DNA from: CAYXFZ01 sp964464385
GTDB taxonomy: Bacteria > Planctomycetota > UBA1135
Length of the DNA stretch: 9,122 nucleotides
Reading direction: 5' to 3'
NCBI GenBank assembly: GCA_964464385.1
Contig: CAYXFZ010000089.1
Coordinates: forward strand, 1 to 9,122
The notes under the pieces are model-generated. The model saw only the letters and a list, made by a program, of their open reading frames with translations, ran no database searches and had not been told where the DNA came from. Numbering within the stretch: position 1 is the first letter of the stretch; each line of letters begins with the position of its first letter. Made by a program: the position numbers and the translations under genes. This document shows, piece after piece, positions 6,070 through 9,122 of the stretch.

Positions 6070-8456
6070 CGCGCCAAACGAAAAGAATTCGAAAAGGCGG
6101 CTCGCACCACATCGCGAAAGTGGGCGACAGGCACGAATTTCAGGCCACGAGTCCAAGAAGAATCCAATTCCGTCAGATCCCGCATATTGGCCTCCGGTAA
6201 GAGCACCGTGCGGATACCGGATCGCTTGGCCGCCAACACTTTTTCTCGAATGCCGCCGACAGGTAAGATCTCTCCCGTCAAGGTAATTTCACCCGTCATG
6301 GCTAAGCGAGCGCGAGTTTGTTTCCCGGTCAAATGGGAAAGCATGGCACAGGCAATTGCCGCCCCCGCTGAGGGTCCGTCCTTGGGCACTGCGCCGGCCG
6401 GAAAATGGATGTGAAGATCCAGTTCGGCCATGGAATCTTTAGCCAAGCCCCAATCAGCTCCCTCCACACGAAGCTGAGTATGAGCAATGCGGCAGGATTC
6501 GGTCATGACTTCGCCCAAGGACCCCGTGAACACGACCTTGCCCGAGCCCGGAAAACTGGCGCATTCGATTTCCAGCACCTCGCCTCCCCATTGGGTGTAA
6601 GCCAGACCAAGGGCCACGCCGGCTTGCGGGCGAAGGCGAATGCGGTCTTCGGAATATTTGGGAGGTCCCAGAAACCGCTCCAAATCCTTCGGAGCTAGGG
6701 TGGGCTTTGGGCGACGTCGGCGGGCGAGGGCCAAGGTGCGCTTGCGGCAAATTGCAGCGATCGATTTCTCCAAGCCACGCACCCCGGCCTCGCGAGTCCA
6801 GTGGCGAATGAGGCGCCTTAGAGTGGGGACGGGCAATTTGAGCCCGGTAGCGTCCAACCCGTGCGCTTCGAGCTGCTGCGGAACCAGATGGCGGCGGGCA
6901 ATCTGCAACTTTTCTTCGGTGATGTAACCCGGGAGATCAATGACCTCCATGCGGTCCCGCAGAGCGGGGGGCACCGAAGCAATGACGTTGGCCGTGGCAA
7001 TGAAAAGGACCTTGCTCAAGTCGAACGGGAGGTCCAAGTAATGGTCCATGAAACTGTGGTTTTGGGTGGGATCCAGCACTTCCAAGAGAGCACTGGCGGG
7101 ATCCCCGCGAAAGTCCATGCCGATTTTGTCAACTTCATCCAGAACAATGACGGGATTGCATGTGCCGGCGCGACGCATCATGCGCATGATGCGGCCTGGA
7201 ATGGCCCCAACATAGGTGCGACGGTGTCCCTTGATTTCAGCCTCATCCCGCATGCCCCCGAGACTCATGCGTTCCAATTTTCGGCCCATGGCCTCGGCAA
7301 TGGCCATGGCCAGGGAAGTCTTGCCGACTCCCGGAGGGCCACAGAAACAAAGAATTGCGCCTGCTTTCTCTGGCTTCAGTTTGCGGACGCCAAGAAATTC
7401 CAAAACCCGCTCTTTGGCCTCTTTGAGACCCCAGTGCTCTCGATCCAGAACGGCCTCGGCGTGACCAAGATCCAGGCGATCCTTGCTGGTCAATTCCCAA
7501 GGGAGTTCGACCAACCACTCCAAATAATTTCTCACCACCGGATATTCCGGGGACATGGAAGGTACGGAGGACAAGCGTTCCACTTCCTCGCGAATGCGAT
7601 CGGCAACCTCTTCGGGAAATGCCCCGGTTTCTAGTTTCCCCAGGAAGAAATCGCGATCCCGTTCGGCGGGTTCTTGCTCTTCGCCCAATTCACGGCGAAT
7701 GATTTTGATTTGCTCACGAAGAAAGAACTGCTTTTGCTGTTCTTCAATTTTTTCACGGATTTCATTTTGGATTCGATCGCCCAATTCCAACATGACGAGT
7801 TCGCGCGTGAGGGCGATATCCACCTCGCGAAGCCGGTGAGCCACGTCGAGGTCGTCCAGGAGGGCCTGCTTGGCCTCCGTCTCCTTGAGCAAATAAGCAG
7901 CGGCAAAATCGGCCAGGGCACCCGGAGAACCCACGTTGGCCGCGGCTAGGGAAAAGCCATCACCGAGACCGGGATTGTGAGAAGCCACCTTTTGGGTCAA
8001 TGTCAGGACATTCCGTTCCAGAGCGCCGACCTCGTCACCCGCAACCAGGATTTCGTCGGGATACACCACCTTGGCTACCGGGTTTTCTTTTAGGCGTGCC
8101 CAACGCTGCACTTGAAAACGCCGCAAACCCCGACAAATGTAATGGGAATTCCCGTCCGGAAGGCGGATTCTTTTGTGGAGTTCGGCCACTACTCCCGTTT
8201 GAACAAAGGAAGATTTCTTCCAGGGTGGCCCTGAATCCTCGGAGAAAAGCAGACCGATGTGGCGGCCCTGGGCAATGGCCCTCTCCAAGATGTCCTCCTC
8301 GGCGCCAGCTCGAGCCAGGACCGGCAAGATGAGGCCAGGAAAGGGAACCGTTCCCTGTAGAGGGAAAACAATGAGGACCGGCGGCGGGCCGGAAGACTGA
8401 GGAGCAGGAAGTTGCTCGCCCTCGCCCACGTCAACGTCAAATGGATCTTCCATCAT
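6066..8456 (-). CDS. lon: ATP-dependent protease Lon (LonA type)
   Basis: Lon is a cytoplasmic hexameric AAA+ serine protease that unfolds and degrades damaged and regulatory proteins. The 796-residue length is normal for LonA. The N-terminal substrate-binding domain covers about 25-225 (VFPLQGTVPFPG at 30-41), followed by a long helical segment (226-300). The AAA+ module has Walker A GPPGVGKT (373-380), LGGMRDEAEIKGHRRTYVG (399-417), Walker B VIVLDEVD (436-443), and the sensor-1 region IATAN (486-490). The protease domain has PKDGPSAG (691-698) with catalytic S696 and GGIREK with K739. The 43-residue Ser-Lys spacing equals that of E. coli Lon (S679/K722). The start is ATG 8456, overlapping the upstream transporter stop as ATGA. 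A second ATG follows at once, so the start may be one codon later. No heat-shock promoter is visible because the gene is internal to an operon. Confidence 0.97.
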   Translation of the reverse strand: MMEDPFDVDVGEGEQLPAPQSSGPPPVLIVFPLQGTVPFPGLILPVLARAGAEEDILERAIAQGRHIGLLFSEDSGPPWKKSSFVQTGVVAELHKRIRLPDGNSHYICRGLRRFQVQRWARLKENPVAKVVYPDEILVAGDEVGALERNVLTLTQKVASHNPGLGDGFSLAAANVGSPGALADFAAAYLLKETEAKQALLDDLDVAHRLREVDIALTRELVMLELGDRIQNEIREKIEEQQKQFFLREQIKIIRRELGEEQEPAERDRDFFLGKLETGAFPEEVADRIREEVERLSSVPSMSPEYPVVRNYLEWLVELPWELTSKDRLDLGHAEAVLDREHWGLKEAKERVLEFLGVRKLKPEKAGAILCFCGPPGVGKTSLAMAIAEAMGRKLERMSLGGMRDEAEIKGHRRTYVGAIPGRIMRMMRRAGTCNPVIVLDEVDKIGMDFRGDPASALLEVLDPTQNHSFMDHYLDLPFDLSKVLFIATANVIASVPPALRDRMEVIDLPGYITEEKLQIARRHLVPQQLEAHGLDATGLKLPVPTLRRLIRHWTREAGVRGLEKSIAAICRKRTLALARRRRPKPTLAPKDLERFLGPPKYSEDRIRLRPQAGVALGLAYTQWGGEVLEIECASFPGSGKVVFTGSLGEVMTESCRIAHTQLRVEGADWGLAKDSMAELDLHIHFPAGAVPKDGPSAGAAIACAMLSHLTGKQTRARLAMTGEITLTGEILPVGGIREKVLAAKRSGIRTVLLPEANMRDLTELDSSWTRGLKFVPVAHFRDVVRAAFSNSFRLAR
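8453..8456 (-). promoter_or_regulatory. Translational coupling overlap ATGA (symporter stop / lon start)
   Basis: On the minus strand the ATG of lon overlaps the TGA of the transporter gene by four bases. No strong Shine-Dalgarno is visible just upstream, which favours re-initiation by terminating ribosomes. Confidence 0.7.
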
Positions 8457-9121
8457 GGGACTACACCCGTGGGAGGTTCAAGAAGAGGGGTCTCGCCCTC
8501 ACTGCGAGCAATGACAGCCGCACCGCAGGAATCCGACCAGACATTGACGGCCGTACGCATCATGTCAAGCGGACGGTCAATCGCCAAAAGAAGAAGGACG
8601 CCATCGTCAGGCAAACCAAGAGATTTCAGAATCATCGCCTTGAGCACCAATCCGGCACTGGGAATGCCGGCGGCACCAATCGAGGCCAAGAGGGCGGTCA
8701 GGACGACGAAAAATTGCATTCCCAAGGTCAAGTCAAAGGCCGGCGAGGCGCTTGCGTAATACTGAGACAGGAATAAAACGCCAACGCATTCGTAAAGGGC
8801 CGTCCCGTCCATATTGATCGTGGCACCGAGAGGCAAAACGAAGGAGCTAATTTTATTGCTGATCTTGCCGCGGTGTTCACAACTCTTCATCGAGACGGGC
8901 AAGGTCATGGACGAGGAGCTCGTGGTAAACGCCGTCATCAGGGCCGGGGACATGGCGCGGGCCCACCCGAGAGGAGAAAACTTTCCTACGAGGCGCGCGA
9001 GCAGAGGCAAGGTCACGAGTGCATGCACCGACACGGTTCCGGAAACAATCAGCATGAAGAGCAACAAGGGTATGAAGACACTCACGCCAGTCCCCCCAAC
9101 CACCTTGACCAACAGGGCAAC
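8453..9121 (-). CDS. Sodium/proton:glutamate-aspartate-type symporter (DAACS family), C-terminal half
   Basis: An integral inner-membrane secondary transporter of the DAACS/SLC1 family. Only the last 222 residues are inside the window; about half the protein, with the first membrane helices, lies off the right edge. Visible landmarks in order: the serine-rich re-entrant hairpin HP1 (SSSSMTLPVSM), VLPLGATINMDGTALYE with the ion-binding NMDGT motif of TM7, hairpin HP2 (LASIGAAGIPSAGLV), and TM8 (DRPLDMMRTAVNVWSD). By alignment from memory with the archaeal homologue GltPh, the amino-group-binding Asp394 and side-chain-carboxylate-binding Arg397 are both kept (Asp at 8566-8564, Arg at 8557-8555). 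This favours glutamate or aspartate over neutral amino acids or C4-dicarboxylates. The start is outside, so no symbol is given. It is the first visible gene of the operon with lon. Confidence 0.93.
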   Translation of the reverse strand, partial: VALLVKVVGGTGVSVFIPLLLFMLIVSGTVSVHALVTLPLLARLVGKFSPLGWARAMSPALMTAFTTSSSSMTLPVSMKSCEHRGKISNKISSFVLPLGATINMDGTALYECVGVLFLSQYYASASPAFDLTLGMQFFVVLTALLASIGAAGIPSAGLVLKAMILKSLGLPDDGVLLLLAIDRPLDMMRTAVNVWSDSCGAAVIARSEGETPLLEPPTGVVP

Positions 9122-9122
9122 C

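Noticed and set aside
6070..6156. 29-codon upstream extension of the lipoprotein frame into lon
   Set aside because: It would place charged and Cys-containing sequence before the signal peptide. GTG 6069 gives a textbook lipoprotein signal and a coupled GTGA overlap.
4914..6200. 428-codon open frame on the plus strand opposite the lipoprotein gene
   Set aside because: The translation is rich in Pro, Arg, Ser and Gly with no family motif. It runs wholly antisense to a gene with a signal peptide and active-site motif, so it is a by-product of GC-rich codon use.
6861..7634. 257-codon open frame on the plus strand opposite lon
   Set aside because: It is antisense to the conserved AAA+ module of lon and has no recognisable domain; it is a shadow frame.

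Overview
The window is packed with genes: eight protein-coding genes, two cut by the window edges, with no gap longer than 36 bases. No RNA gene, mobile element, CRISPR array or long repeat was seen. The organism looks like a Gram-negative bacterium of moderately high GC. Two genes belong to lipopolysaccharide (LPS) core synthesis (a Kdo/WaaP-family kinase and a family 9 glycosyltransferase), and a third encodes an outer-membrane-type lipoprotein. From memory, the C-terminal wording of IF-2 resembles the Planctomycetes/Verrucomicrobia side of the tree, but this is a weak guess.

Layout: (1) Plus strand, 2-1639: the 3' part of infB (IF-2), followed with no gap by rbfA. (2) Minus strand, 3753-1648: an LPS-kinase-like gene, then cysS 12 bases later. 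This pair converges on rbfA with only 8 bases between the stops. (3) Plus strand, 3790-4827: a GT9 heptosyltransferase-like gene, divergent from the kinase across 36 bases. (4) Minus strand, from the right edge to 4852: a DAACS glutamate/aspartate-type symporter (5' end missing), lon, and a lipoprotein with an HExxH metallopeptidase motif. These three are joined by two 4-base start/stop overlaps (ATGA at 8456-8453, GTGA at 6069-6066), so they are almost certainly one translationally coupled operon.

How the genes work together: infB/rbfA and cysS serve translation (initiation, 30S maturation, Cys-tRNA). The kinase and GT9 gene fit assembly of the inner LPS core at the cytoplasmic face of the inner membrane. 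The last operon joins an amino-acid importer, the ATP-dependent cytosolic protease Lon and a predicted envelope-anchored zinc peptidase; a shared role in protein turnover and amino-acid recovery is inference only.

Most of the window is ordinary housekeeping sequence and I see no convincing new defence or mobile system. The points most worth a second look are the lipoprotein metallopeptidase coupled to lon and its unrecognised C-terminal domain, and the LPS kinase homologue that lacks the usual catalytic-loop histidine.
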